From AP-15 sp963781215 (lineage in GTDB: Bacteria; Pseudomonadota; Alphaproteobacteria; ATCC43930; CGMCC-115725), in contig CAWAFE010000006.1 in NCBI GenBank assembly GCA_963781215.1, positions 1 through 64,000 of the forward strand: a stretch of DNA of 64,000 bases. Reading direction: 5' to 3'. Each line of letters opens with the position of its first letter. Position 1 is the stretch's first letter. This document shows, one piece after another, positions 35,917 through 47,844 of the stretch. The notes under the pieces were generated by a model. That model was given only the letters and a program-made list of their open reading frames with translations. It was not told where the DNA came from and made no database searches. Position numbers and translations under genes: made by a program.

Positions 35917-36667
35917 ATGGCTGGCCATTCGCAATTCAAAAACATCATGTACCGGAAGGGCGCGCAGGACAAAAAGCGCGCCAAGGTGTTCACCAAGCTG
36001 ATCCGGGAACTGACCACCGCCGCCCGTACCGGCCTGCCCGACCCGGCGGCGAACCCGCGGCTGCGCGCGGCCGTGCTCGCCGCCCGCCAGGCCAACATGC
36101 CCAAGGACACGGTCGAGCGCGCGATCCGGCGCGGCTCCGGCGGCGAAGGGGACGAGGCCTACGAGGAAGTGCGCTACGAAGGCTACGGGCCGGGCGGGGT
36201 CGCGGTCATCGTCGAGGCGCTGACCGACAACCGCAACCGTACCGCGAGCGAAGTGCGCGCCGCCTTCACCAAGTCGAGCGGGGCGCTCGGCGAAACGAAC
36301 AGCGTCAGCTTCATGTTCGACCGGGCGGGCGAGATCGCCTATCCGGCGGCGGTTGCCGAGCGGCGACGACATGCTCGAAGCCGCGATCGAGGCCGGCGCC
36401 GACAACCTCGAAAGCGACGCCGAGCAGCACCTGGTCACCTGCGCGCCGATGGATTTCAACGAAGTGCGCGACCGGCTCGAAGCACGGTTTGGCCCCGCCG
36501 CCTCGGCCCGGCTGGCGTGGCGCCCCAAGACCACCTCGGCGATCGACGAGGAGACGGCGGCGACCCTCTTCAAGCTCCTCGAAACGCTCGAGGACAGCGA
36601 CGACGTCCAGAATGTCTACGCCAATTTCGAGGTCGGCGAGGACGTGATGGCGCGGCTCGGCGCTTAA
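35917..36667 (+). CDS. yebC: YebC/PmpR-family protein, single-base frameshift
   Basis: Cytosolic protein of the YebC/TACO1 family, linked to translation of difficult sequences and to transcription regulation. The first frame has the hallmark MAGHSQFKNIMYRKGAQDKK, EVRYEGYGPGGVAVIVEAL, TDNRNRTASEVRAAF and breaks after AYPAAV at about 36350-36356. The next frame resumes with SGDDMLEAAIEAGADNLESD and ends DDVQNVYANFEVGEDVMARL. Joined length is about 249 aa, normal for the family. It lies six bases before ruvC, a common arrangement. Confidence 0.93.
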
Positions 36668-36672
36668 GCCGG

Positions 36673-37167
36673 ATGAGGGTTCTGGGGCTCGATCCCGGGC
36701 TGCGGCACACCGGCTGGGGGGTGATCGACGTGGCCGGCAACCGCCTGAGCCATGTCGGCGACGGGGTCGTCCATGCCGCGACCGATCAGCCGCTGGCGAT
36801 GCGGCTGGTTTCGCTGTTCCGCCAGATCACCGCGGTGCTCGAGGAGTTTCGCCCGGACGAGGCGGCGGTCGAGGAGACTTTCGTCAACCGCAACCCGGCC
36901 TCGACCCTGAAGCTCGGCGTCGCCCGCGGGGTGGTGCTGCTGGCGCCGGCCGAGCGCGGGCTCCCGGTGGCCGAATATTCGGCCAATCTGATCAAGAAGG
37001 CGGTGGTCGGCGCCGGGCATGCCGAGAAGGCGCAGGTGCAGATGATGGTCCGCCACATCCTGCCCGGCTGCGAAATCGGCGCCGCCGACGCGGCCGACGC
37101 GCTGGCGGTGGCGATCTGCCATGCCCACCACGCCGAAACCCGGCGGCTGTGGAAGGTGCCGGGATGA
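36673..37167 (+). CDS. ruvC: Crossover junction endodeoxyribonuclease RuvC
   Basis: 164 aa. Dimeric resolvase that cuts Holliday junctions in symmetric strands. Catalytic Asp7 is in LGLDPGLRHTGWGV, a Glu in EAAVEETFVNRNPASTLKLG, and the C-terminal acids in AADAADALAVAICHAHH. The ATG at 36673 follows the yebC stop closely, and the last codons overlap the ruvA start (ATGA), so ruvC and ruvA are translationally coupled. Confidence 0.95.
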   Translation: MRVLGLDPGLRHTGWGVIDVAGNRLSHVGDGVVHAATDQPLAMRLVSLFRQITAVLEEFRPDEAAVEETFVNRNPASTLKLGVARGVVLLAPAERGLPVAEYSANLIKKAVVGAGHAEKAQVQMMVRHILPGCEIGAADAADALAVAICHAHHAETRRLWKVPG

Positions 37168-37769
37168 TCGCCAGGCTCTCGGGCGTAGTCGATCAGGTCG
37201 ACGGCGAGGCGGCCGTCATCGACGTGGGCGGTGTCGGCTATCTCGCCTTCTGCTCGACCCGCACGATCGGGCGGCTGCCGCCCGCGGGCGCGCCGGCGCG
37301 GCTCTTGATCGAAACCCATGTGCGCGAGGATCACATCCACCTCTACGGCTTTATCGACGCCGCCGAGCGCGACTGGTTCCGGCTGCTGACGACGGTGCAG
37401 GGGGTGGGGGCGCGCCTCGCGCTGGCGATCCTGTCGGCAGTGTCGCCGGAGGCGCTGAGCCTTGCCATCATCGCCCAGGACCGGGCCATGCTGGCGCGGG
37501 CCGAGGGGGTCGGCCCGCGGCTCGCCGCCCGCATCGCCAACGAGCTCAAGGAGAAGGTCGGCGGCCTCGCCATGGCGCCCGCACCGCCCGCCGCCTCGGT
37601 GCCGGCTGCGGCGGGCGGGGTCGTCGCCGACGCGGTGCTGGCGCTCGAAGGGCTCAGCATCCCGCGCTCCGAGGCCTATAGCGCGATCGCGGCGGCGGCC
37701 CGGCGGCTCGGCGAGGGTGCCGCCCTCGACGCGCTGATCAAGACCGGCCTGCAGGAGCTTGGCCGGTGA
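37164..37769 (+). CDS. ruvA: Holliday junction helicase subunit RuvA
   Basis: 201 aa. DNA-binding tetramer that loads RuvB on four-way junctions. N-terminal OB fold MIARLSGVVDQVDGEAAVID, helix-hairpin-helix regions TTVQGVGARLALAILSAVSP and RAEGVGPRLAARIANELKEK, and a C-terminal UBA-like domain after an alanine/proline linker. The ATG at 37164 is chosen over an upstream start because it overlaps the ruvC stop. Its stop overlaps the GTG of ruvB. Confidence 0.95.
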   Translation: MIARLSGVVDQVDGEAAVIDVGGVGYLAFCSTRTIGRLPPAGAPARLLIETHVREDHIHLYGFIDAAERDWFRLLTTVQGVGARLALAILSAVSPEALSLAIIAQDRAMLARAEGVGPRLAARIANELKEKVGGLAMAPAPPAASVPAAAGGVVADAVLALEGLSIPRSEAYSAIAAAARRLGEGAALDALIKTGLQELGR

Positions 37770-38830
37770 GCGAGGCGGCGGCGCGAATCGTCGACCCAAC
37801 GCGAACCGAGCCGGACGCGGCCGAGGCTTCGCTGCGCCCGCTGACGCTCGGCGAGTTTGTCGGCCAGCGCCGGCTGCGCGACAATCTTCGCGTCTTCATC
37901 GAGGCGGCGCGGCAGCGTGGCGACGCCCTCGACCATGTGCTGTTCTCGGGGCCGCCGGGCCTCGGCAAGACGACGCTCGCACAGATCGTCGCGCGCGAGA
38001 TGGGGGTCGGCTTCCGCGCCACCTCGGGGCCGGTGATCCAGCGCGCCGGTGACCTCGCCGCATTGCTGACCAATTTGCAGCCTCGCGACGTCCTGTTCAT
38101 CGACGAGATCCACCGCCTCGCCCCCTCGGTTGAGGAGATTCTCTATCCGGCGATGGAGGATTTCCAGCTCGACCTGATCATCGGCGAGGGGCCGGCGGCG
38201 CGGTCGATCCGGATCGATCTGGCGCCGTTCACCCTGGTCGGGGCGACGACCCGGTCGGGGCTGATCACCCGGCCGCTGCGCGAGCGCTTCGGCATCCCGC
38301 TGCGCCTCGAATTCTACGAGCCGGCCGAGCTCGAGACGATCGTCACCCGCGGCGCCCGCGTGCTGGTCTTCGAGCTGCTTCCCGACGGCGCGGCAGAGAT
38401 CGCCCGGCGCGCGCGCGGCACGCCGCGGGTGGCGGTGCGGCTGTTGCGCCGGGTCCGCGACTTTGCCGCGGTCGAGGGCGTGGCACGGGTCGACGCGGCG
38501 GCCGCCGATGCGGCGCTGCTGCGGCTCGATGTCGACGGGCGCGGGCTCGACGGCATCGACCGGCGCTATCTGCGCTGCATCGCCGAGCATTACGGCGGCG
38601 GCCCGGTCGGGGTCGAGACGATGGCGGCGGCACTCGGCGACGAGCGCGACGTGATCGAGGAGGTCATCGAACCGTTCCTGATCCAGGAAGGCTTTGTGCA
38701 GCGCACGCCGCGCGGCCGGATGCTGACCCGGACCGCCTTTCGCCATCTCGACCTGGCGATGCCGGCGAGCCTGCCGGCCCAGCTCGACCTGCTGGCGCAG
38801 CTGCCGCTCGGCGCCGAGGACGCGCCGTGA
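37766..38830 (+). CDS. ruvB: Holliday junction branch-migration ATPase RuvB
   Basis: 354-aa hexameric AAA+ motor. Walker A GPPGLGKTTLAQIVA, Walker B VLFIDEIHRLAP, sensor ATTRSGLITRPLRERFG, and the C-terminal winged helix with VGVETMAAALGDERDVIEEV and TPRGRMLTRTAFRHL. GTG start, overlapping ruvA by four bases (GTGA). In many relatives a ybgC thioesterase gene stands between ruvB and tolQ; here only 42 bp separate them. Confidence 0.95.
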   Translation: MSEAAARIVDPTRTEPDAAEASLRPLTLGEFVGQRRLRDNLRVFIEAARQRGDALDHVLFSGPPGLGKTTLAQIVAREMGVGFRATSGPVIQRAGDLAALLTNLQPRDVLFIDEIHRLAPSVEEILYPAMEDFQLDLIIGEGPAARSIRIDLAPFTLVGATTRSGLITRPLRERFGIPLRLEFYEPAELETIVTRGARVLVFELLPDGAAEIARRARGTPRVAVRLLRRVRDFAAVEGVARVDAAAADAALLRLDVDGRGLDGIDRRYLRCIAEHYGGGPVGVETMAAALGDERDVIEEVIEPFLIQEGFVQRTPRGRMLTRTAFRHLDLAMPASLPAQLDLLAQLPLGAEDAP

Positions 38831-38872
38831 AGCTCACGATCATCCAAAAGACGCCATAAAGGGTCGCCAAGC

Positions 38873-39601
<729 letters not shown>

Positions 39602-39604
39602 GCC

Positions 39605-40099
39605 ATGGCGGCAGCGGGCCTCGGCGGCAACGGCCGCCATCTTCCCGGCCGTTACCGGCCGATGTCGGAAATCAATGTGACGCCGCTGGTCGATGTGATG
39701 CTGGTGCTGCTGATCGTCTTCATGGTGGCGGCACCGCTGTTGACGGTCGGCGTGCCGGTCGACCTGCCGCAAACCCAGGCGCCGCCGATCACCGAGCCGA
39801 AGGAGCCGCTCGTCGTCACCATCAACAACGAGGGCAAGATCTTCATCCAGGAAACCGAGGTGGCGACCGATTCGCTGGTGCCGCGCCTGGAGGCGATCAC
39901 CGGGGCCAATCCGGACGCGCTGATTTATGTCCGGGGCGACAAATCGATCGATTACGGCCGGGTGCTCGAGGTCATGAGCCTGGTCAGCGCCGCCGGCTTT
40001 CACAAGGTGTCGCTGATCGCCGAATCGCCAAAAGGGGTTCCGGCCAAGGCGGCGGCCGGTTCCGCGCCAGACCGGCCGGCGCGGGCGGCCAAGCGCTGA
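39605..40099 (+). CDS. tolR: Tol-Pal system protein TolR
   Basis: 164 aa. One membrane helix with the essential Asp in NVTPLVDVMLVLLIVFMVAA, then a periplasmic ExbD-fold domain (LVVTINNEGKIFIQETEVAT and YVRGDKSIDYGRVLEVM). It couples proton flow through TolQR to TolA. It starts three bases after tolQ. The C-terminal 20 residues are Ala/Pro-rich and poorly conserved. Confidence 0.93.
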   Translation: MAAAGLGGNGRHLPGRYRPMSEINVTPLVDVMLVLLIVFMVAAPLLTVGVPVDLPQTQAPPITEPKEPLVVTINNEGKIFIQETEVATDSLVPRLEAITGANPDALIYVRGDKSIDYGRVLEVMSLVSAAGFHKVSLIAESPKGVPAKAAAGSAPDRPARAAKR

Positions 40100-40122
40100 G
40101 GGCGCCCTTCGGCAGCACTGCG

Positions 40123-41118
40123 ATGAGCCTCGCCGCCGCAGAACCCGGGCTGGCGCCCGAGCCCCCGGTCCTCGAGGAGACGCCCGATGGCGTCGGCCGG
40201 CCCGGCCTCGCGCTGTCGGCGGCGTTCCATCTCGTCCTCGTCGCGGTGCTGATCCTTGGGCTGCCGACCTTGTTTCATCCGCCGCCGGTCGAGGAGATGC
40301 CGATCGCGGTCCAACTGGTGAATGTCGCACCGGAGACGCGGGCGACCCACCCCAACCCGAACCCGCGGCCGGACGCCAAGCCGGAGCCGCCCGCCGAGAC
40401 GCCGGTGGCGAAGCCCGAGCCCAGGCCCGAGCCGCCGCAGCCGGCGCCGCCGCCACCCTCGGCCGCGGCACCACCGCCGCAGCCCGAACCGCCGCCGGCG
40501 GAGGCCAAACCGGAGGCGGCAGCGCCGCCCCCGCCGCCAAAGCCGCCCGAGCCCAAGCCCGAACCGCCGAAACCGCCGGAAAAGGTGCAGGCGCTGAAGC
40601 CCAGGGAAAAGCCGCAGCCGCCCCAGCAAACTCCAAAGAGCGAGGCCAAGGTCGAGCAGAAGAAATACGACCCCAGCCAATTCGCCAGCCTCTTAAAGAA
40701 CCTGGCGGCGCAGCCGAACGCGCCGTCGCCCGACGCACCGCCGCAGCGGCGGCAGGTCGCCTCGGCCGCAGCGGCCTCGTCGCAGCCGCGAGCTCCGCTC
40801 GGCAGCCAAATGTCGGCGAGCGAGGTCGACATGGTGCGCGAGCAGATCTCGCGCTGCTGGAACGTGCCGGCCGGCGCCCGCGACGCCAAGGACCTCGTCG
40901 TCGAGATCCGGGTCGCGGTCAACCCGGACGGGACCGTGCAGAAGGCGACGATCGTCGATCAGGGGCGGCTGGCGAGCGACCCCTTTTACCGCGCTGCGGC
41001 GGAGAGCGCCCGGCGCGCCTTCTTCAACCCGCAATGCCGCCCACTGCGCCTGCCGCCCGACAAATATTCGGTCTGGAAGGACCTGGTCGTCGATTTCAGT
41101 CCAAAGGATGTCTTATGA
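40123..41118 (+). CDS. tolA: Tol-Pal system protein TolA
   Basis: 331 aa. A single N-terminal membrane helix (ALSAAFHLVLVAVLILGLPT), a long extended region (residues ~70-185) of Pro/Lys/Glu/Ala repeats that would span the periplasm, and a C-terminal domain EQISRCWNVPAGARDAKDLV followed by VEIRVAVNPDGTVQKATIVD, the TolA/TonB_C fold. The stop overlaps the tolB start in ATGA. The proline-rich rather than helical spacer is typical for alphaproteobacterial TolA. Confidence 0.92.
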   Translation: MSLAAAEPGLAPEPPVLEETPDGVGRPGLALSAAFHLVLVAVLILGLPTLFHPPPVEEMPIAVQLVNVAPETRATHPNPNPRPDAKPEPPAETPVAKPEPRPEPPQPAPPPPSAAAPPPQPEPPPAEAKPEAAAPPPPPKPPEPKPEPPKPPEKVQALKPREKPQPPQQTPKSEAKVEQKKYDPSQFASLLKNLAAQPNAPSPDAPPQRRQVASAAAASSQPRAPLGSQMSASEVDMVREQISRCWNVPAGARDAKDLVVEIRVAVNPDGTVQKATIVDQGRLASDPFYRAAAESARRAFFNPQCRPLRLPPDKYSVWKDLVVDFSPKDVL

Positions 41119-42452
41119 GAAGCAGCTGTCCCCGTTTTTCAGGCGCCATTTTCCTGCTGCTCGCGATCGCGCTGGGCGCGGGCGGGCCGGCGCGCGCCGA
41201 ACTGCGGATCGACATCACCAGCGGCAAGGTCACGCCGATGCCGATCGCGATCCCGGCTTTTTCCGGCGGCAGCGGCGACGAGAGCCAAGCCGGGCGCGAC
41301 ATCACCGGCGTCGTCTCGGCCGACCTCGACCGTTCGGGCCTGTTCCGGCCCCTTGACCCGAGGAGTTTCATTCAAAACGTGTCGGCGACCGACCAGCCGC
41401 GGTTCGGCGACTGGCGCCAGATCAACGCACAGGCCCTGGTGACGGGCTCGGTCAAGACCCAGGGCGACGGCCGGCTGCGCGTCGAGTTCCGCCTCTGGGA
41501 CGTATTGGCCGAGCAGCAGCTGACCGGCTTCGGCTACACGACGACGCGGCAGAACTGGCGGCGCATCGCCCACATCATCGCCGACGAGATCTATAAGCGC
41601 ATCACCGGCGAGGACGGCTATTTCGACACCCGCATCGTCTATGTCGCCGAATCGGGTCCGCTCGACAAACGCGTCAAGCGGCTCGCGATCATGGATCAGG
41701 ACAGCGCCAACAACCGCTACCTGACCGACGGGCGGGCTTTGGTGCTGACCCCGCGGTTTTCGCCGACGGCGCAGGAGATCACCTATCTTTCCTACGCCAA
41801 CGGAGCGCCGCGCGTCTATCTGTTCAACATCGACACCGGGCAGCAGGAGGCCGTCGGCGATTTTCCCGGGATGACCTTTGCGCCGCGGTTTTCGCCCGAC
41901 GGCAACCGGGTCGTAATGAGCCGCGCCGAAAACGGCGCCAGCAACATTTTCGTGCTCGACCTGCGCACCCGGCGCGCCTCGCGCCTGACCACCAGCCAGG
42001 CGATCGACACTTCGCCCTGTTACTCGCCGGACGGCAGCAAGATCGTCTTCAACTCCGATCGCGGCGGCTCACAGCAGCTCTATGTAATGAGCGCCGATGG
42101 CGGCGACGCGCGCCGGATCAGCTTCGGCTCGGGCAAATACGGCACCCCCGTGTGGTCGCCGCGCGGCGACCTGATCGCCTTCACCAAGATCGAGGGTGGC
42201 TCGTTTTATATCGGCGTGATGCGGCCCGACGGTTCGGGCGAACGCCTGCTGACAAAGGACTTCCTGGTCGAGGGGCCGACCTGGGCGCCGAACGGGCGGG
42301 TGTTGATGTACTTTCGCCAGTCGCCGTCCGATTCGCGCGGGCATGGCGGCTCTTCGCGCCTGCAGTCGATCGACTTGACCGGGCAAAACCAGCGCGACGT
42401 ATCGACGCCGGGTGACGCTTCCGACCCGGCCTGGTCGCCCTTGCTGCGCTGA
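41115..42452 (+). CDS. tolB: Tol-Pal system beta-propeller TolB
   Basis: About 445 aa. A Sec signal peptide (FSGAIFLLLAIALGAGGPAR, cleavage after ARA) precedes the N-terminal domain with LRIDITSGKVTPMPIAIPAF and a six-bladed propeller with repeated (F/Y)SPDG-type blades (FAPRFSPDGNRVVMS, CYSPDGSKIVFNSDRGGSQQ, APNGRVLMYF). Periplasmic partner of Pal. The ATG at 41115 is used because it overlaps tolA and gives the signal peptide directly; a longer upstream reading is unlikely. Confidence 0.94.
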   Translation: MRSSCPRFSGAIFLLLAIALGAGGPARAELRIDITSGKVTPMPIAIPAFSGGSGDESQAGRDITGVVSADLDRSGLFRPLDPRSFIQNVSATDQPRFGDWRQINAQALVTGSVKTQGDGRLRVEFRLWDVLAEQQLTGFGYTTTRQNWRRIAHIIADEIYKRITGEDGYFDTRIVYVAESGPLDKRVKRLAIMDQDSANNRYLTDGRALVLTPRFSPTAQEITYLSYANGAPRVYLFNIDTGQQEAVGDFPGMTFAPRFSPDGNRVVMSRAENGASNIFVLDLRTRRASRLTTSQAIDTSPCYSPDGSKIVFNSDRGGSQQLYVMSADGGDARRISFGSGKYGTPVWSPRGDLIAFTKIEGGSFYIGVMRPDGSGERLLTKDFLVEGPTWAPNGRVLMYFRQSPSDSRGHGGSSRLQSIDLTGQNQRDVSTPGDASDPAWSPLLR

Positions 42453-42499
42453 ACCGCAGGGCGATATAGTTCGCGCCATTTAACAGGGGATCCAACAAC

Positions 42500-42988
42500 A
42501 TGCGTATCAGAATGGTTCACTTGGCGGGAGTCTTGCTGTTTCTCGCAGCCTGCAGCAGCACTCCGGAACCGGAGCCCGGCGCCGGCGGGCCGCAGAGCCT
42601 CAACCCGGCGGGCGGCGGCGGAAGCTTTGCCCCGGGCTCGCAGCAGGATTTGGCGGCGACCGCCGGCGACCGCGTTTTCTTTGCCTTCGACCGCTCCGAC
42701 ATCAGCTCGGAGGCGCAGCAGATCCTGGCGCGCCAGGCCGATTGGCTGAAGCGCTACCCGAGCGTCTCGGTCAGGATCGAGGGTCATTGCGACGAACGCG
42801 GGACGCGCGAATACAACCTCGCGCTCGGCGAGCGCCGCGCCCAGGCGGTCAAGAACGTGCTCGTCGCCAGCGGCATCCCGGCGGCGCGGATCGGGACGAT
42901 CAGCTACGGCAAGGAGCGCCCGATCGTGGTCGGCTCGAACGAAGAGGCCTGGGCGCAGAACCGCGTCGCCATCACCACCGTCAACTGA
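42500..42988 (+). CDS. pal: Peptidoglycan-associated lipoprotein Pal
   Basis: 162 aa. The lipoprotein signal ends LLFLAACSSTPEPE, with lipidated Cys at ~16. The OmpA-like domain begins DRVFFAFDRSDISSEAQQIL and contains VRIEGHCDERGTREYNLALGERRAQAVKN, here quoted in part by its key residues (GHCDERGT, ALGERRA), and ISYGKERPI, the peptidoglycan-binding core. It anchors the outer membrane to the wall and binds TolB. Confidence 0.95.
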   Translation: MRIRMVHLAGVLLFLAACSSTPEPEPGAGGPQSLNPAGGGGSFAPGSQQDLAATAGDRVFFAFDRSDISSEAQQILARQADWLKRYPSVSVRIEGHCDERGTREYNLALGERRAQAVKNVLVASGIPAARIGTISYGKERPIVVGSNEEAWAQNRVAITTVN

Positions 42989-43016
42989 AGCGGCCAAGGG
43001 GCGGACGTCGGGCCGG

Positions 43017-43062
43017 CGCGGGATTTGGCCCGCGTGAGATTTGGCCCGCGTGAGATTTGGCC
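43017..43062. repeat. 16-bp tandem repeat between pal and cpoB
   Basis: CGCGTGAGATTTGGCC occurs twice in perfect tandem (43031-43046, 43047-43062), preceded by a 14-bp variant CGCGGGATTTGGCC at 43017-43030 and followed by degenerate GGCGTG units. Confidence 0.85.
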
Positions 43063-43202
43063 GGCGTGGGGCTCGGCAGGCGTGAGGCGCCGTTTTTTTG
43101 CCTAAAACGGCACCTATTTACCGGTTTCCGCCTAATCCGCGTCGCCCGCGCGTGCGCGGCGAGCCGCCCCCCGGCTCCTGCGCGGCAACCAAGAGGCCTC
43201 AG

Positions 43203-44204
43203 ATGACCCGGCATTTGTTCCGGCCGCAAGCCCACCCAATGTTGCTGCTGGCGCTGCTCGCCTTTGCCGTGCCATCGCCCGCGGCCCGGTCGCAGGATCG
43301 CACGATGCAGGACCGGCTCGACCGGATGGAGCGCGACCTCAGCATGCTGCAGCGGCAGGTCTACCGCGGCGCCGGCCCGCCGACGGGTGGAGGCGGCAAC
43401 ATCGCCGTCGACACCCAGATTCGGATGGACCGGCTCGAGCAGCAGATGCGCGACCTTACCGGTCGGGTCGAAAGCCAGACCAACGAGGTCCAGCAGCTGC
43501 GCCAGCGCCTGGAGCAGATCAACAGCGACATCGACGTGCGCTTCAGCCAGGGGCAGGGGGACGGGCAGGGGCCGCCTGCGGCCTCGCGCCCGCGCCCGGC
43601 CGATGCGGTAGCAAACCGAGGTCCGCCGCCGCGGGCGAGCTCGGCGTCGCTGACCTCGTACGCCAGCACGATGCCGCCCGCCCCAGCACCACCGCCACCG
43701 CCCGACTCGCCGCCGGGCTTTAGCGCGCTGACCCCGCCGGGCGCGGCGCACGGATCGCCGCCCGCGAGCATGGCCGCCGCCGGAAGCCTGCGTCCGACCG
43801 GCGGTGGAACGCTGCCGTCGGGTTCGGCCTCGGAGCAGTACAACACCGCCTTCGGGCTGGTGAAGCGGGCCGACTACCCGGCGGCCGAGGAGGCGCTGCG
43901 GACATTCGTCCAGCAGCACCCGAACGACCCGCTCGCCGGCAATGCCCAATATTGGCTAGGCGAGACCTATTTCGCGCGCGGCAAATACGCCGACGCGGCC
44001 GGCGCCTTCGCCGAGGGCTACAAGCGCTACCCGAAGGGGCCGAAGGCGGCAGACGATCTTCTCAAGCTCGGCATGTCGCTCGGCCGCGCCAACCAGAAGC
44101 AGAACGCCTGCATCGCCCTGATCCAGCTCGACCATGACTTCCCTCATGCCGGGAGCCCGGTCAAGGACCAGGCGGCCAAAGAAAAAAAGCGGCTCGGTTG
44201 CTGA
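43203..44204 (+). CDS. cpoB: Cell division coordinator CpoB (YbgF)
   Basis: 333 aa. Sec signal peptide (MLLLALLAFAVPSPAARSQD), then a coiled-coil trimerisation region (QDRLDRMERDLSMLQRQVYR and RLEQQMRDLTGRVESQTNE), a long low-complexity Pro/Ser linker, and C-terminal TPR repeats (YNTAFGLVKRADYPAAEEAL, AQYWLGETYFARGKYADAAG, AADDLLKLGMSLGRANQKQN). It links Tol-Pal to septal peptidoglycan synthesis. The ATG at 43203 is chosen because it starts the signal peptide. Confidence 0.9.
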   Translation: MTRHLFRPQAHPMLLLALLAFAVPSPAARSQDRTMQDRLDRMERDLSMLQRQVYRGAGPPTGGGGNIAVDTQIRMDRLEQQMRDLTGRVESQTNEVQQLRQRLEQINSDIDVRFSQGQGDGQGPPAASRPRPADAVANRGPPPRASSASLTSYASTMPPAPAPPPPPDSPPGFSALTPPGAAHGSPPASMAAAGSLRPTGGGTLPSGSASEQYNTAFGLVKRADYPAAEEALRTFVQQHPNDPLAGNAQYWLGETYFARGKYADAAGAFAEGYKRYPKGPKAADDLLKLGMSLGRANQKQNACIALIQLDHDFPHAGSPVKDQAAKEKKRLGC

Positions 44205-45517
44205 CCCGGACGGCACGACCGCTGACCGTCGCCGAGTTCGGGACGGCACTCGAAGCGATCGCCTGCTTCGAGGAGGAGCCGTTTCTCGCGGTCGCGGTTT
44301 CCGGCGGCCCCGACAGCCTGGCGCTGGCAATTCTAGCCGACCGCTGGGCGCGGCAGCGCGGCGGAGCGATCTGCGCATTGAGCGTCGACCACGGGCTGCG
44401 GCCGGAAAGCGGCGCGGAGATTGGCGCGCTGCGGGGCTGGCTGTCGGCGCGCGCGATTCGCCACGAAGTGCTGGTCTGGGAGGGGCAGAAACCCGACACC
44501 CGCATTCAGGAGAGGGCGCGCGCGGCCCGTTATCGGCTGCTCGCCGGGTGGTGCCGCGACCACGGCTGCCTGCATCTCTTGACCGCGCACCATCGCGAGG
44601 ACCAGGCCGAGACGCACCTGATCCGCGCCCGCGCGCACAGCGCCGCCGACGGGCTCGCCGGGATGTCGGCCGTCCGCGAGCTCGACGGCTGCCGGCTGCT
44701 GCGGCCGCTGCTCGAGTTCGGCAAGGCGCGCCTGACGGCACTGCTCGAGGCCGAACGTCAGCCCTTTATCATCGACCCGAGCAACCGCAACCCGGTCTTC
44801 GAGCGCGCTCGATTGCGCGGGGAGGAGAGCCTTGCGGATTTGGCAGCCCTGTCCTTGGCGATTCGATCGCTCGGCCGGGCGCGGGTAGAGCGTGAGCGGA
44901 TTCGGGACGCATGGCTGGCACGGGCGGTAACGTTGCATTCCGCGGGCTTCGGCGCCGTCGATGCCGATCTCCTGCGGGCAGCGCCAAGCGACATTGCCGA
45001 GCGGCTGCTGGCCGCCGTCGCCGCGGCGATCGGCGGCAGCGCCTATCCGGCCCGGCGCGAGCGGGTGGCGCGACTCTATGAGATGCTGACCGCCGGCGCG
45101 TCCGGCGGTCACACGCTCGCGGGCTGCCGCTTTGTCCGATGGCGCGGGCATATACTGGTCATGCGCGAGCTCGCCGCCGCCGAGGACCCGGTCAGGCTGT
45201 CCCCCGGCGCCGGCCTTTGGTGGGACCGGCGCTTTCGGGTGAGGCTTCCGGCTGCGGCTTCCGGCCCGGTAACCATCGGCTATCTCGGGCAGGCGCGGGC
45301 TGCCGGGGTGGATCGGTGGGCAGCGCCGCGCCACGGCGCGAACCTGCCGCGGCTCGTTCATACAGTCCTGCCGACGGCTTGGGACGAAGCCGGCATCGCC
45401 GCGGTGCCCGCGCTCGGGTGTCGTCGCGACGGGAATGCGGCGCTGCCGGAGATCGTTTTCCGTCCCGTCAATTCCGCGTCAAGCCCCGGCTTCGCGCTGG
45501 CACCGACGGTTGTCTGA
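44198..45517 (+). CDS. tilS: tRNA(Ile)-lysidine synthase
   Basis: 439 aa from a TTG that overlaps the cpoB stop. The PP-loop AVSGGPDSLALAILADRW near residue 35 binds ATP; SVDHGLRPESGAEIG and HLLTAHHREDQAETHLIR are the remaining N-type ATP-pyrophosphatase motifs. The enzyme converts C34 of tRNA-Ile(CAU) to lysidine so that AUA is read correctly, an essential step. The C-terminal domain is less conserved. The order cpoB-tilS-ftsH is conserved in alphaproteobacteria. Confidence 0.93.
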   Translation: MLTRTARPLTVAEFGTALEAIACFEEEPFLAVAVSGGPDSLALAILADRWARQRGGAICALSVDHGLRPESGAEIGALRGWLSARAIRHEVLVWEGQKPDTRIQERARAARYRLLAGWCRDHGCLHLLTAHHREDQAETHLIRARAHSAADGLAGMSAVRELDGCRLLRPLLEFGKARLTALLEAERQPFIIDPSNRNPVFERARLRGEESLADLAALSLAIRSLGRARVERERIRDAWLARAVTLHSAGFGAVDADLLRAAPSDIAERLLAAVAAAIGGSAYPARRERVARLYEMLTAGASGGHTLAGCRFVRWRGHILVMRELAAAEDPVRLSPGAGLWWDRRFRVRLPAAASGPVTIGYLGQARAAGVDRWAAPRHGANLPRLVHTVLPTAWDEAGIAAVPALGCRRDGNAALPEIVFRPVNSASSPGFALAPTVV

Positions 45518-45624
45518 GCCAGCGCGCATCCTATGTCTTGAGAGGTAAAATTGTCGCAAGACGGCTCCGATCGGCGTAGGGTTGTCTGGCGTGTGATGCC
45601 CGATGGCATGGAAAGGCCCTCACC

Positions 45625-47553
<1,929 letters not shown>

Positions 47554-47644
47554 CCGCCTTCCTCCCGTAGGCAATAGCCGCAGATCGGAATTTGCCGATG
47601 TCAGCAAGGGAAGAGTGGTTGGCGCCGGTTGATGCGTTAACGAA

Positions 47645-47673
47645 TTGGTGACCATTACGCCGCTAGATATAGG
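47645..47673 (+). promoter_or_regulatory. Candidate promoter upstream of glmM
   Basis: TTGGTG and TATAGG with a 17-bp spacer, in the 291-bp gap after ftsH. It would give a leader of about 165 nt containing the hairpin at 47764-47798. Confidence 0.35.
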
Positions 47674-47763
47674 CCTCCGTCGAGGCTGGTCTTTATCCCG
47701 CCCAGTTATCCTCGGCCGGTCGGCGGCGCTATCTTGTCGATGGGTGGCCGAATCTTGAGCGTC

Positions 47764-47798
47764 GTAAAAAAGCCCTTTGACAATGAGGGGTTTTTTAC
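47764..47798 (+). terminator. Strong A/T-rich hairpin in the glmM leader
   Basis: GTAAAAAAGCCCTTT pairs with TGAGGGGTTTTTTAC: 8 bp of GTAAAAAA/TTTTTTAC, one mismatch, then four more pairs around a short loop. It lies 211 bp after ftsH and 46 bp before glmM, so it may terminate ftsH transcripts or attenuate glmM. Confidence 0.5.
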
Positions 47799-47844
47799 GT
47801 GAATTAGAAGGGCGCGGGGACAGACCTTTAATTTCGGGGGCGCG

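Noticed and set aside
43017..43062. Possible CRISPR array after pal
   Set aside because: Units are contiguous 16-mers with no spacers.
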